Below, in pieces: positions 42,317 through 51,448 of a stretch of 64,000 nt of DNA. The notes under the pieces were generated by a model. It had not been told where the DNA came from, made no database searches, and saw only the letters and a program-made list of their open reading frames with translations. The number at the start of each line of letters is the position of its first letter. Position 1 is the first letter of the stretch. Source of the stretch: an uncultured Rhodocyclaceae bacterium (lineage in GTDB: Bacteria > Pseudomonadota > Gammaproteobacteria > Burkholderiales > Rhodocyclaceae); assembly GCA_907163225.1 (NCBI GenBank), contig OU015322.1:1292501-1356500 (forward strand), given 5' to 3'. The translations under genes were made by a program, and so were the position numbers.

Positions 42317-43648
42317 TTAACGAAGGTTGACCAGCGTCTGCATGATCTGGTCCTGCGTCTTGATCGACTGCGCATTGGCTTGATAGTTACGTTGCTGTGT
42401 GATCAGGTTCACCAGTTCGGCCGTCAGGTCCACATTGGACTCTTCCACGGTCGACGAGGATAAAACGCCCAAACTCGACGTATTCGGTGCGCCAACCAGC
42501 GCCGGCCCGGACGTTGAAGTCTCGCTCCATTGATTGTTGCCGAGCGCCTGCAAACCGTTGGGATCGGTGAAGTTCGCCAGCACGACCTGGCCCTGCGCGA
42601 ACGTCTGGCCATTGCTGTAACGACCTTGAACAACGCCATCGGCGCCGATCGACAAGCCAACCAGGTGGCCGGCCGCATAGCCATCCTGCTCCAGACGGTT
42701 GGTACCGAAGGCGCTACCGAACTGAGTCGTACCCGTGAAATCAAGCGTGAAAGTCTGGGGAGACAGCGAGCCATTGCCCAAAGGCTGACCGCTACTCTGC
42801 ATCACCTTCAGCATATCGACGGTGACTGTGATCGGGTTGGAGGTCAGTTTTCCGTATTGATCAAATTGCAGGAGACCAATGGGCCCCTGACCGGCAGTCG
42901 TTTGCGTAGACGAAGAGACATTCTGATTGGTCGTGCCGTCGACATTCGAGTAGACCGCCCACTCACCGGCATTCGCCGTCTTGCGGAAGTAGAAGGTTTG
43001 GGTATGGGCGTTGCCCAGGGTGTCGTAAATGGACAGGGCTGTCGAGTAGTTGTAACTCAGTGGGTCCGGGGCGAAAGCCGTGCTTGAGCCGGCTGCAGCG
43101 CCGTCATTCAATGCCGTCGTCGGCATCGTTTTGCGGGAGTCAAGATTCAAACTCGCCTTGACGCCATTGAAGGTGCTACTGGAATTCAAGCCCGTCGCTT
43201 GCGGCGACAGGTCTGATGCAGAAATCTGTATGGGCGACGGCGTGGACGGAATGACGATGCCCGACTGAGCGGCATATCCGGTCAGCTTCATGCCCTGGTC
43301 GTTGATCACGTAACCGTTTTTGTCCAGATGGAACTGGCCGTTGCGGGTATAGGTCGTCGCGCCGTTCTGATCCATCCGGAAAAAGCCGGCACCATTGATC
43401 GAAATATCCAGCGGATTGTTCGTCGAGGTAATGTTGCCCTGGGTGAATTGCTGCTGAATGGCCGCCAGGTTGACACCGATACCAATCTGGCTGGAACCCG
43501 CACCTGCCAGGGAGGCGGCATAGACGTCACCGAAGTGTGCAACGGAAGATTTGTAGCCCACCGTGCTGGAGTTGGCGATGTTGTGGCTGGTTGCGTCAAT
43601 AGCCTTGGAGGCGCCGTTCAGACCGCTCAATGCTTGTTGGAATGCCAT
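42317..43648 (-). CDS. flgE: flagellar hook protein FlgE
   Basis: A 443-residue hook subunit. The conserved N-terminus (MAFQQALSGLNGASKAIDAT, then HNIANSSTVGYKSSVAHFGD) and C-terminus (NVDLTAELVNLITQQRNYQA) flank the larger surface domain. Twelve bases follow before flgD upstream. Confidence 0.97.
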   Translation of the reverse strand: MAFQQALSGLNGASKAIDATSHNIANSSTVGYKSSVAHFGDVYAASLAGAGSSQIGIGVNLAAIQQQFTQGNITSTNNPLDISINGAGFFRMDQNGATTYTRNGQFHLDKNGYVINDQGMKLTGYAAQSGIVIPSTPSPIQISASDLSPQATGLNSSSTFNGVKASLNLDSRKTMPTTALNDGAAAGSSTAFAPDPLSYNYSTALSIYDTLGNAHTQTFYFRKTANAGEWAVYSNVDGTTNQNVSSSTQTTAGQGPIGLLQFDQYGKLTSNPITVTVDMLKVMQSSGQPLGNGSLSPQTFTLDFTGTTQFGSAFGTNRLEQDGYAAGHLVGLSIGADGVVQGRYSNGQTFAQGQVVLANFTDPNGLQALGNNQWSETSTSGPALVGAPNTSSLGVLSSSTVEESNVDLTAELVNLITQQRNYQANAQSIKTQDQIMQTLVNLR

Positions 43649-43659
43649 TTTCTAAATCC

Positions 43660-44343
43660 TCACAAAATTTGTTGGACGTCCTTGAAGGCGACATCGCCTA
43701 AAGCACCAAGATCAAGAACAAAGCCCGTTCCGCTTCTAGCTACAGCAGAAACCGTGCCAATTTTCATGGCCGTTGCCGTCACGGCACTGCTGCCAGCCTT
43801 GGCTTCTACCGCAAAGGTGTAATTCCCATCGGCCAGCGCGTTGCCGCTCGCATCCTTGCCATCCCAAGAGAAATAGAAGCTGCCGGCCTCCTTGGCACCC
43901 AGGTTTTCGGTCTGCACGACCTTGCCGGTTGCATCCTTGATGGTCAAGGTCACGGTATCCGCTGCACTTTCAAGCAGCGCTCCGCCGTAGGCCTTGCTGC
44001 CGGAAAGCGGCAAAGTATTGCCGGCGACCATGACATTTTTGCCGATGATGCCTGCCGCCTGCAGACCCTGGGTCTCGTTGTAGCCGGACAAAAGCTGGGT
44101 CAGCGTCGTGTTCAGCTTCTCGATGCCGTTGACCGTATTCAGTTGTGCCAACTGGGTAGTCACCGCCGCGTTATCCATCGGGTTGAGCGGATCCTGATTC
44201 TTGATCTGGGTCATCAGCAGGGTCAGGAAGCGGTTTTCCATATCCGCCGTCGCGCTCGTCGACGAGGACTTGGTGGTGCCATTGAGCGAAGCGAAGAGAT
44301 CCGCTGCATTCGTCGAGGTGGTATTGGTCACGCTAGCCATCAT
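43660..44343 (-). CDS. flgD: hook-cap scaffold protein FlgD
   Basis: A 227-residue hook assembly scaffold. The Ser/Thr-rich N-terminal part carries the FlgD signature MENRFLTLLMTQIKNQDPLN PMDNA (given here in two pieces: up to NQDPLN, then PMDNA). The C-terminal part has the FlgD Tudor/Ig-like fold (FYFSWDGKDASGNALADGNY). Confidence 0.95.
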   Translation of the reverse strand: MMASVTNTTSTNAADLFASLNGTTKSSSTSATADMENRFLTLLMTQIKNQDPLNPMDNAAVTTQLAQLNTVNGIEKLNTTLTQLLSGYNETQGLQAAGIIGKNVMVAGNTLPLSGSKAYGGALLESAADTVTLTIKDATGKVVQTENLGAKEAGSFYFSWDGKDASGNALADGNYTFAVEAKAGSSAVTATAMKIGTVSAVARSGTGFVLDLGALGDVAFKDVQQIL

Positions 44344-44353
44344 CGTCTCCTAG

Positions 44354-44767
44354 TTAGCCCTGACCGATCTGCAAGGTGCGCAGCATCATGGTCTTGGCGG
44401 TGTTCATCACCTCGACGTTCGTTTGATAGGAACGCGAGGCAGAAATCATGTTGGTCATTTCATCGACCACGTTGACGTTGGGAAAGGCGACGTAGCCCTT
44501 CTCGTTAGCAGCGGGATTTTTCGGGTCATAAACAAGGCGGGGCGGCGATGCGTCTTCGACAACCTGCCGGACACGAACGCCTTTCGACATTTCGCCGGCA
44601 CCGCCCATAGGCGTCGCTTCGAAAACCACCTGCTTGGAACGATAGGGTTTGCCATCCGAAGAAATCACGCTGTCGGCATTGGCCAGATTTGAAGCCACCG
44701 TGTTCAGGCGCATCGACTGCGCCGTCATGGCACTGGAGGAAATCTGGAAAACATTCAAAAGGCTCAT
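44354..44767 (-). CDS. flgC: flagellar proximal rod protein FlgC
   Basis: A 137-residue rod protein with motifs [20 protein letters not shown] and [20 protein letters not shown] and the C-terminal [20 protein letters not shown]. Ten bases separate it from flgB. Confidence 0.96.
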   Translation of the reverse strand: MSLLNVFQISSSAMTAQSMRLNTVASNLANADSVISSDGKPYRSKQVVFEATPMGGAGEMSKGVRVRQVVEDASPPRLVYDPKNPAANEKGYVAFPNVNVVDEMTNMISASRSYQTNVEVMNTAKTMMLRTLQIGQG

Positions 44768-44777
44768 GCCCTACTCC

Positions 44778-45188
44778 TTAGCTGTTCGTCGAAGCCATCG
44801 CACTGCGCATACCCTTGAACTTGTCGCTGATCAGCTGGGTAAGAATCTGGTACTGCAGCGCGTTTTCAGTGATATTCGACCGCTCTACATCCATGTCGAC
44901 CGTATTGCCATCGGCTGCCGACTGGACATCCCCGCGGTACTTGAGCACGGCCGGGCCGCTGCTATTTCCACCATCCATATGCCCGGCGGCGGTGCGCGCC
45001 AGGCTGACGCCACCGGCGTTCGAGTTTCCCGCCATGGCATTGCGCATGGCGCCTTCGAAGCTGAAATCCCGCGCCTTGTAGTTGGGCGTATCGGCGTTGG
45101 CAATATTGGACGCCAGCACTTGATGGCGCTGGGTGCGCAGGTTCATTGCCTGACTGAGAACCGACATACTCTGTTCGAGACTTGCCAT
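44778..45188 (-). CDS. flgB: flagellar proximal rod protein FlgB
   Basis: A 136-residue rod protein (MASLEQSMSVLSQAMNLRTQ, then VLASNIANADTPNYKARDFS). The ATG at 45188 has GGAGCTCGTT upstream; a frame extension of four codons is unlikely. First gene of the long flgBCDEFGHIJ unit, with a sigma-54 promoter. Confidence 0.96.
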   Translation of the reverse strand: MASLEQSMSVLSQAMNLRTQRHQVLASNIANADTPNYKARDFSFEGAMRNAMAGNSNAGGVSLARTAAGHMDGGNSSGPAVLKYRGDVQSAADGNTVDMDVERSNITENALQYQILTQLISDKFKGMRSAMASTNS

Positions 45189-45217
45189 AACGAGCTCCAT
45201 GAATGTACATGGCTACT

Positions 45218-45233
45218 AGCACAGTCCATGCCA
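45218..45233 (-). promoter_or_regulatory. sigma-54 promoter of the flgBCDEFGHIJ unit
   Basis: The minus strand reads TGGCATGGACTGTGCT, GG and GC exactly ten bases apart. It lies 30 bases before the flgB start in the flgB-flgA divergent gap. No comparable site was seen for flgA on the other strand. Confidence 0.7.
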
Positions 45234-45326
45234 CGGCTTCGATGAGTCAAATCCGGCACAAACCGGCAATTTCGCAGGCAAAACTTGCCGGATAGGCGCC
45301 CGGCAAACAGCGCAATCAGGCAAAAT

Positions 45327-46016
45327 ATGCAGATGCTGATACGTGCCATTTCGTTGTTCCTGTTCGTTTTCCTCGCTGCAACGTCCTCGCTGCAGGCCGC
45401 CGAAACGGAGATTGCCGTCGACACCGCCGAACGCCATGTGCGGATGCAAACGCAAGGAATGCCGGGAAAAGTTCAGATCACGATGGGTAAACTGGACGTC
45501 AGCCGGCTACCGCCCTGCACTGCGCACGAAGCATTCTCTCCGCCTGGCACCCGGCTTAGTGGCAAAACCCATGTCGGCGTTCGGTGCCTGGGCCCGAATA
45601 CCTGGAGTGTTCTAGTGCCGGTGCAAATATCTGTGACCGGCAATTACGTGACGACCAGCCGCCCCCTGGGCGCCGGCCAGGTAATCACTGCCGCCGATTT
45701 GAGCGTTCTTTCCGGCGACCTCTCGGCACTCCCGACCGGCATCGTCATCGATCCGCAAAACGCCATCGGCAAGACCTTGCGCAATTCGCTCGGCGCCGGC
45801 CAGCCCGTACGCGGCGACCAACTGCTCGCCCCGCTGGTCGTCCGCCAGGGGCAAACGGTTACAGTTATTTCAAAAGGCCCCGGCTTTGCCGTCAGTGCAG
45901 AAGGCAAGGCCATGAACAACGCGGCCGAAGGGCAGCTTGCCCAAATCCGCATGAGTTCCGGACAAACACTCAGCGGCGTAGCCCGTGCCGACGGTAGTGT
46001 AGAAATTTCCTTTTAG
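45327..46016 (+). CDS. flgA: P-ring assembly chaperone FlgA
   Basis: A 229-residue periplasmic chaperone for FlgI. Start MQMLIRAISLFLFVFLAATS gives a signal peptide ending near LQAAE; the upstream in-frame start would put charged residues before it. The SAF domain (YVTTSRPLGAGQVITAADLS) and the C-terminal region (NNAAEGQLAQIRMSSGQTLS) are typical. Confidence 0.94.
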   Translation: MQMLIRAISLFLFVFLAATSSLQAAETEIAVDTAERHVRMQTQGMPGKVQITMGKLDVSRLPPCTAHEAFSPPGTRLSGKTHVGVRCLGPNTWSVLVPVQISVTGNYVTTSRPLGAGQVITAADLSVLSGDLSALPTGIVIDPQNAIGKTLRNSLGAGQPVRGDQLLAPLVVRQGQTVTVISKGPGFAVSAEGKAMNNAAEGQLAQIRMSSGQTLSGVARADGSVEISF

Positions 46017-46019
46017 CGC

Positions 46020-46046
46020 TAAAGTTCTGCCCAAAGCGGTCGATAA
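46020..46046 (+). promoter_or_regulatory. sigma-28 (FliA) promoter of flgMN
   Basis: TAAA (46020-46023), exactly 15 bases, GTCGATAA (46039-46046): one change from the consensus. It lies between flgA and flgM, so the anti-sigma factor is under the control of the sigma factor it inhibits. Confidence 0.82.
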
Positions 46047-46080
46047 TCAGTTCGAGCCCTAAAGTTTTGAGAAGACCATC

Positions 46081-46365
46081 ATGAAAATCGATAGCACTTA
46101 CAAGCCAGCGACATCGGCCCTGACGCCCAAGCCGGCAACGGCACAGTCCTCGGCACCAGCAACGGCGCAGGATGAAGTCAGCCTTAGCAAGCTGGCCGGA
46201 GCTCTGCAATCAGGCGAACACCCGCCGGTCAACACGGCGCGCATTCAGGAAATCAAACAGGCAATTTCGGAAGGACGCTTCAAGATCAATCCGGAAGCAA
46301 TTGCCGACCGACTGCTTGATTCGGCCCGCGAGCTACTCAGCAACAGCAAACAGCGCCAGGCATGA
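46081..46365 (+). CDS. flgM: anti-sigma-28 factor FlgM
   Basis: A 94-residue protein. The unstructured N-terminal half (Ala/Thr/Pro-rich) precedes the conserved FliA-binding part (VNTARIQEIKQAISEGRFKI, then NPEAIADRLLDSARELL). It holds FliA inactive until export through the finished hook. Overlaps flgN by four bases. Confidence 0.95.
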   Translation: MKIDSTYKPATSALTPKPATAQSSAPATAQDEVSLSKLAGALQSGEHPPVNTARIQEIKQAISEGRFKINPEAIADRLLDSARELLSNSKQRQA

Positions 46366-46829
46366 GCTCTGCCGTCGCGGCCATCATCGCGCGGGAAATC
46401 GAACTGGTTTCCCAATTTGTTTCCGTTCTGAATGAAGAACAGGAAGCACTCACGCGCGCCGATGTCGCCGCGCTACCTGAGCTGATGACGCGCAAATCCC
46501 CACTGGTTGAACAGCTCAACGCCATTGAGAGCGAACGTCTGGGCGCGCTGGATATACCGGCCGCCACGACCGAGCGCGGCGCAATGGAGAACTGGCTTGC
46601 CCAGAATAGCGGTGATGTCGTTGCTGCGGTCAACTGGGAAAAACTGCTAAATGTCGCCGCTGAAGCAAAGACCTTGCACGAGCTGAATTCTCAGCTGGTC
46701 GACATGCACCTCCGTCAGGCCACGGAAACACTGGCCATTCTGACTGCCCAACCGGAACAATCTGCCCTCTATGGCAGCAGTGGCCAAGCCGTGCCCACTA
46801 CCGGTAGCCGGATCGTTGATTCGGCCTGA
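46362..46829 (+). CDS. flgN: FlgK/FlgL export chaperone FlgN
   Basis: A 155-residue helical cytoplasmic protein (LVSQFVSVLNEEQEALTRAD, then ALPELMTRKSPLVEQLNAIE), matching the FlgN pattern. Coupled to flgM by an ATGA overlap; convergent with motD eight bases away. Confidence 0.92.
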   Translation: MSSAVAAIIAREIELVSQFVSVLNEEQEALTRADVAALPELMTRKSPLVEQLNAIESERLGALDIPAATTERGAMENWLAQNSGDVVAAVNWEKLLNVAAEAKTLHELNSQLVDMHLRQATETLAILTAQPEQSALYGSSGQAVPTTGSRIVDSA

Positions 46830-46837
46830 GTTTTTCG

Positions 46838-47623
46838 CTATTGCCCTGCTGGGCGATCAGCCTTGAGCTCAGTGGGTTCTTCTGGTCGATTCGAGTCGAT
46901 CAGGATACTGACCCGACGATTTCTCGCCTTACCCTCAAGCGTCGTATTGGTTTCCAGCGGACGTGTTTCGCCGTAGCCAATTGCTGTCAGCCTTTCAGCG
47001 CCGACGCCGCCATCGTTGAACAGACGCAGCACGCTGGTCGCCCGCATTGCGGACAACTCCCAATTTGAAGGAAACTGAGGCGTCGCAATTGGCACGTTAT
47101 CGGTATGGCCTTCGATGGTAATCGGAAAATCCGAGACAGCCAGCACATTGGCGATAGCCAGCAGAGCACTGACCGATGCCGGCTGCAACTTGGCCTGACC
47201 TGCCGGAAAGAGAATGCTGTCGTTGATTTCAATAGTGACGCCGCGACTGGTTTCCAGCAGCCTCACCTTGCCCTGCGCGACCAATGGCTGCAGGGCTTCC
47301 ATGATGTCGTTGGCGACATTTTTCATTTTTTGACGCTGCTCGGATTTTTTCTGCTCCGACAATTTGTCCGGTTTGGCAATCGGCTTCACCGGCATCAGCG
47401 CCGCGCCCTGTATCACTGCAATCGGCTGACCACCTGGCTGAGCACTGACGTTTTTGAAGGCGTTGGTAAGCGAGTTCGATAAAACCTTGTATTTGCCCTC
47501 GTTAACGGAAGATACAGCGTACATCACGACAAAAAATGCAAACAGGAGGGTGATGAAATCGGCGTAGGAAACAAGCCAGCGATCGTGGTTCTCGGGCTCT
47601 TCCTCGCGGCGCTTGCGGGCCAT
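46838..47623 (-). CDS. motD: flagellar stator protein MotD (MotB family)
   Basis: A 261-residue peptidoglycan-anchored stator subunit. The single membrane segment with the ion-binding Asp (RWLVSYADFITLLFAFFVVM, Asp about 22) is followed by a plug/linker and an OmpA-like domain (IEGHTDNVPIATPQFPSNWE). Sequence and operon place (after fliA) resemble Pseudomonas MotD. Its ATG shares a base with the motC stop. Confidence 0.93.
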   Translation of the reverse strand: MARKRREEEPENHDRWLVSYADFITLLFAFFVVMYAVSSVNEGKYKVLSNSLTNAFKNVSAQPGGQPIAVIQGAALMPVKPIAKPDKLSEQKKSEQRQKMKNVANDIMEALQPLVAQGKVRLLETSRGVTIEINDSILFPAGQAKLQPASVSALLAIANVLAVSDFPITIEGHTDNVPIATPQFPSNWELSAMRATSVLRLFNDGGVGAERLTAIGYGETRPLETNTTLEGKARNRRVSILIDSNRPEEPTELKADRPAGQ

Positions 47624-48363
47624 CAGTGCAAATAGCCCTTCAGGCGACCTTCGATAATCCGCGGATTGTCACCGACGGCAATGCCGACCAAACCATCAAT
47701 CAGCATTTCCCGCGAAGAAACCATGCGCATCACGTAATACTTGAGCTTGGCGGCGATGGGCAAGTAAACGAGGTTGGCCAGGCCAACACCGTAAATGGTT
47801 GCCACGAAGGCAACGGCAATGCCGGCCCCCAGCTTGGTTGGGTCGGACAGGTTTTCCATCACATGGATCAACCCCATGACTGCGCCTAGTATGCCGATGG
47901 TTGGCGAGTACCCGCCCGCGGCCTCCCATATCTTCGCGGACTGGCGCCACTCATCCTCAAAGGTATTGATCTCCACCTCGAGCAATTCGCGAATCCGTTC
48001 CGGATCAGCGCCATCAACCAACAATTGCAGTCCCTTGCGGGCAAACTCGTCCTTGACACCGGGGATATAGCTCTCCAGCGCCAACAGACCTTCACGGCGT
48101 GACAACTGGCTCCAGTTCAGCACCTGATCGATCAGTCGCTTCTGCTCAATAACCGGCGGCACCCAGACCCACTTCGCCATTTTCATTCCGCGGCGAAAGA
48201 CATGTATCGGACTTTGCAACAGTACGGCACCCAGCGTTCCACCCAACACAATGAGCAAGGCGGTGGGCTGCACCAGAGACCCGACGCTCCCGCCTTCGAG
48301 ATACTGGCCGCCAATAATCGCAACGATGCTTATCGCCAGACCAGCCAGGCTGATTTTATCCAC
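47623..48363 (-). CDS. motC: flagellar stator protein MotC (MotA family)
   Basis: A 246-residue four-helix stator protein with the cytoplasmic torque loop (EGLLALESYIPGVKDEFARK) and the membrane motif GGYSPTIGILGAVMGLIHVM. The start is taken as GTG 48363 (VDKISLAGLAIS): AAGGAG lies eight bases upstream and the longer frame upstream of it is fliA read in another phase. It overlaps the fliA stop by eight bases. Confidence 0.93.
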   Translation of the reverse strand: MDKISLAGLAISIVAIIGGQYLEGGSVGSLVQPTALLIVLGGTLGAVLLQSPIHVFRRGMKMAKWVWVPPVIEQKRLIDQVLNWSQLSRREGLLALESYIPGVKDEFARKGLQLLVDGADPERIRELLEVEINTFEDEWRQSAKIWEAAGGYSPTIGILGAVMGLIHVMENLSDPTKLGAGIAVAFVATIYGVGLANLVYLPIAAKLKYYVMRMVSSREMLIDGLVGIAVGDNPRIIEGRLKGYLH

Positions 48364-49108
48364 AGGATTTCTCCTTGCGGCGCTTCTTGGCCGCAGGAAT
48401 TTCGCCGACGACATGAGTACGCAAGCGTGCGATTGCCTGGCTGTGCAACTGGCAAACGCGGGACTCGCTAACCCCCATGACCTCTCCGATTTCACGCAGA
48501 TTCAGATCTTGCTCGTAATACAGCGCCATCATCAATTTCTCGCGCTCGGGCAACTGACTGATCGCCGTGACCAATTGGGCCTTGATACCACGGTCTTCGA
48601 GTATGGCGACCGGATCTGCTTCGTTGTCGGTAAAGTGGCGCTCGAGAAAATCCTCATCGCCATTCCCGGCAAAGTCTTCGAAATAAACAATCTGGTGGCC
48701 GCGCGCGTCCTGCAGGGTTTTTTGGTAATCAGCCAGCGTCATGCCGAGTGCTTCTGCCAACTCACGCTCAGACGGCGCTCGCCCATGCTCGTGCTCCAAC
48801 TGACTGATCGCCGTTTCTATACGGCGCAACTCGCGGCGCAGGTTACGCGGCAGCCAGTCGTTTTCCCGAAGCCCATCCAGCATGGCTCCGCGTACACGTT
48901 GCGTGGCATAGGTCTCAAACTGGGCCCCGAACCCCTCCTGGTAGCGATCTATTGCATCGAGCAACCCCAGCATCCCATTCTGGACCAGGTCGTCGAATTG
49001 AACGCTTGGCGGCAAGCGCGCCATCAGATGGTAGGCGATACGCTTCACCAGCGGCACATAGCGCTGAACCAATTGGTTCCTGTCTGGCTGCCCGGCTGCG
49101 GTATACAT
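48356..49108 (-). CDS. fliA: flagellar sigma factor FliA (sigma-28)
   Basis: A 250-residue sigma factor with regions 2 (LVKRIAYHLMARLPPSVQFD, then DLVQNGMLGLLDAIDRY), 3 and 4 (LPEREKLMMALYYEQDLNLR, then EIGEVMGVSESRVCQLHSQA). It recognises the TAAA-N15-GCCGATAA sites found before fliC, flgK, flgM and cheV. Its ATG shares a base with the flhG stop. Confidence 0.97.
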   Translation of the reverse strand: MYTAAGQPDRNQLVQRYVPLVKRIAYHLMARLPPSVQFDDLVQNGMLGLLDAIDRYQEGFGAQFETYATQRVRGAMLDGLRENDWLPRNLRRELRRIETAISQLEHEHGRAPSERELAEALGMTLADYQKTLQDARGHQIVYFEDFAGNGDEDFLERHFTDNEADPVAILEDRGIKAQLVTAISQLPEREKLMMALYYEQDLNLREIGEVMGVSESRVCQLHSQAIARLRTHVVGEIPAAKKRRKEKSCG

Positions 49109-49998
49109 CAGGCTCGAAGTACGTTCGGGGTTAGGCGTTGGCTCAAGTGTAGCAGTTGCTGCATGAACTGCTCGACTCCCCCGGCCTCGCTCTCACTGCG
49201 TTGCCAATACAAAATATCAGAAGCGATATCGCGAAACGCCGCTGCAGAGGGCGAATCCGGCGCCTGAACGAGAACGGAGCGGCAAAGCTGGGCTGACTGC
49301 CGGAGTGCCTCATCCAGCGGAATTGCGCCCGCGTAATCCAGGCGCGCTACGCCGCGTTGGGCCGCAACCTGCGCAATGTTGTCGAAAATTGAGCGAGCAT
49401 CAGACTGGCTGCGTACCTTATTGACCAAAATACGGAAATGCTTGCGTGAGAAGGCATGACTGACCTTCTTGATAAGCGAGTAAGCCTCGGTGATCGACGC
49501 GCTGTTACCAGAAAGAACAACAACCGTCTCCTGCGACGCCAAGCCGAAAGGAGAAAACCCGTTCGGGTGAGCCATGCTTGCATCGACCAGTATCGCGTCA
49601 ATTGGCCGCTCAAGGCTGGACATGGCATCCAGCAGGGTCTGTTGCTGCGGCAAGGACAAACGCCCCAGCTTTTTGGCAGCGCGCGCCGCGGGCAGGATGC
49701 GCAGGCCGGTCATTGACTGCAGCAGAACCTGCGACAAGGGCATTTCCCGTTGCACGACATTGAGCAAGTCTTGCCGAGCCACCATCCCGAAAGTGGAGGC
49801 GATATCGTCGCCCGAGGCATGCTCGTCGATGATCAAAACCTCTTTGCCCAAGCGTGCCATGGCGACACCAATATTGGCAACCGCTACGCTGCGACCAACG
49901 CCATCGCAACCGGACACGAAGGTGATCACCTGCAATTGCTGGCCGCCACCCAGCATGCGCCGCAGCCCAGCCGCCTGGTCAACACGAAAATCAGCCAC
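49108..49998 (-). CDS. flhG: flagellar number regulator FlhG (MinD-like ATPase)
   Basis: A 296-residue ParA/MinD-type ATPase. The N-terminal DQAAGLRRML motif that stimulates FlhF is present, then Walker A-type GCDGVGRSVAVA (the Lys of the canonical motif is Arg here), DEH, and the C-terminal membrane-binding helix region. It limits polar flagellar number. GTG 49998 is preferred to the ATG six codons earlier since the family start aligns there; it overlaps the flhF stop by eight bases. Confidence 0.93.
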   Translation of the reverse strand: MADFRVDQAAGLRRMLGGGQQLQVITFVSGCDGVGRSVAVANIGVAMARLGKEVLIIDEHASGDDIASTFGMVARQDLLNVVQREMPLSQVLLQSMTGLRILPAARAAKKLGRLSLPQQQTLLDAMSSLERPIDAILVDASMAHPNGFSPFGLASQETVVVLSGNSASITEAYSLIKKVSHAFSRKHFRILVNKVRSQSDARSIFDNIAQVAAQRGVARLDYAGAIPLDEALRQSAQLCRSVLVQAPDSPSAAAFRDIASDILYWQRSESEAGGVEQFMQQLLHLSQRLTPNVLRA

Positions 49999-51448
49999 GA
50001 CGGCCCCCAACTGCAACCATGCCGGCGTTTGCCATCATCAGGCCGGGCTCGACGCCATCGAATTTATGCGGCGAGTTTTCCGGCACATCCTTGAACGCCC
50101 GGTGGAGCAAATAGCTGCGATTCGGCAAATGCAAGTCTTCCGGCACGCGCTGGCCATTCGATACATATTGCAATTTCAATCCGTGCCGCATGATGACATC
50201 CAGCACCGTCGCCAAACTCGCCGCTTCATCGATCTTGGTCAGAATGCAACCGGCCAGGCTGTCACCTGCGTAGGCGCGCACCACATCGTCCAGCGTATCG
50301 CCACGCGACGTGGAGTTCAGCAGAAGCAGTCGCTGTACGTCGCAACCTGCGAGCATGTCAGTCAGTTCGGGTACGAGTTTGTCTTTTTGACTCATGCCCA
50401 TGGTGTCAATCAAGACCATGTGCTTGTGCTGCAGCTCGATCATGGTCTGACGCAACTCGTTGGCATCCTTGACGAGATGCACGGAGACACCAAGAATGCG
50501 GCCATAAATGCGCAGTTGTTCATGGGCGCCGATACGGTAACCGTCGGTCGTTACGAGCGCCACCTTGCTCGGTCCATGGCGCAATACGCAGCGCGCCGCC
50601 AACTTGGCCGTCGTCGTTGTCTTCCCCACCCCGGTCGGGCCGACCAATGCGTAGACGCCGCCACGGTCGACGATATCGTTCTCGGCACCGATGGTCATCA
50701 ACGAGCGATCTGCCGCCCCCTTCACCCATGCCATGGCCTCCAGGCCATTCATTTCGCGGGGCAGATCCGTCAGTAGTTCGCGGGCAAATTGCGGGGAGAA
50801 GCCGGCATCCAGCATTTGGCGCAGGATGTCCGTTTTAACCGGTTCGGAGCGGGCCGTTTCGCCCCATGCAAAACCGGCCAGGTGCTGCTCCACGATCTTG
50901 CGCAATGAACGGATTTCTTCCATCACCTCCATCGGGACAACTTCAGCTTCAGCGCGCTGTGGCGCTGCAGCCCGGGTTGGCGCGGGCGCTTCTGGCGCTT
51001 GGCTCGGGACCGGACGCGGGGTTGCTGCGGTCGACGGCGAAGAACGTCCAATTTCCAAATTCCTGAGTGCCCCCGTTTTGGGGATGCCCGCATTTACCGT
51101 TGTTGCCGGCCTTTGGCTCGGGGCTGGATTGGCCGCGGGACGAGACATCTGAGGCGGCGGCGAAACAACCGTGGGTTGTGGCGGCTGCGAAATACGCGCC
51201 CGGGCAGAACTCAGTACCACGCGGTAGTCATCTTGAGTATCCGCAGGGGGCGGGCGTCTTTCAAGCGGAGCGCTATCAGCAACCGATGTGGGTACGATCA
51301 TCGCCATGTCGCGTGCGGCAACAGCCATGATCTCCACGCCACCGGGAACGCCACGATTGGAAAGGATAATCGCATCGTTGCCGAGCGTTTCCTTCACTTT
51401 TCGCAAGGCATCCCTTGCGTTGGCAGCGATAAATTTTCTGACGTTCAT
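49991..51448 (-). CDS. flhF: flagellar biosynthesis GTPase FlhF
   Basis: A 485-residue SRP-type GTPase that sets the polar position of the flagellum. The N-terminal B domain begins MNVRKFIAANARDALRKVKE; a long Pro/Ala-rich linker follows; the NG domain has G1 LVGPTGVGKTTTTAKLAARC, and KVALVTTDGYRIGAHEQLRI. ATG overlaps the flhA stop (ATGA) with GGAGG upstream. Confidence 0.95.
   Translation of the reverse strand: MNVRKFIAANARDALRKVKETLGNDAIILSNRGVPGGVEIMAVAARDMAMIVPTSVADSAPLERRPPPADTQDDYRVVLSSARARISQPPQPTVVSPPPQMSRPAANPAPSQRPATTVNAGIPKTGALRNLEIGRSSPSTAATPRPVPSQAPEAPAPTRAAAPQRAEAEVVPMEVMEEIRSLRKIVEQHLAGFAWGETARSEPVKTDILRQMLDAGFSPQFARELLTDLPREMNGLEAMAWVKGAADRSLMTIGAENDIVDRGGVYALVGPTGVGKTTTTAKLAARCVLRHGPSKVALVTTDGYRIGAHEQLRIYGRILGVSVHLVKDANELRQTMIELQHKHMVLIDTMGMSQKDKLVPELTDMLAGCDVQRLLLLNSTSRGDTLDDVVRAYAGDSLAGCILTKIDEAASLATVLDVIMRHGLKLQYVSNGQRVPEDLHLPNRSYLLHRAFKDVPENSPHKFDGVEPGLMMANAGMVAVGGRRG

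Noticed and set aside
45234..45326. Sigma-54 site for flgA on the plus strand
   Set aside because: GG and GC pairs exist, but at spacings of 7, 8 or 9 bases instead of 10.
49574..50776. A 400-codon plus-strand frame across flhG and flhF
   Set aside because: Antisense to two certain genes, with no recognisable domain and no start signal.
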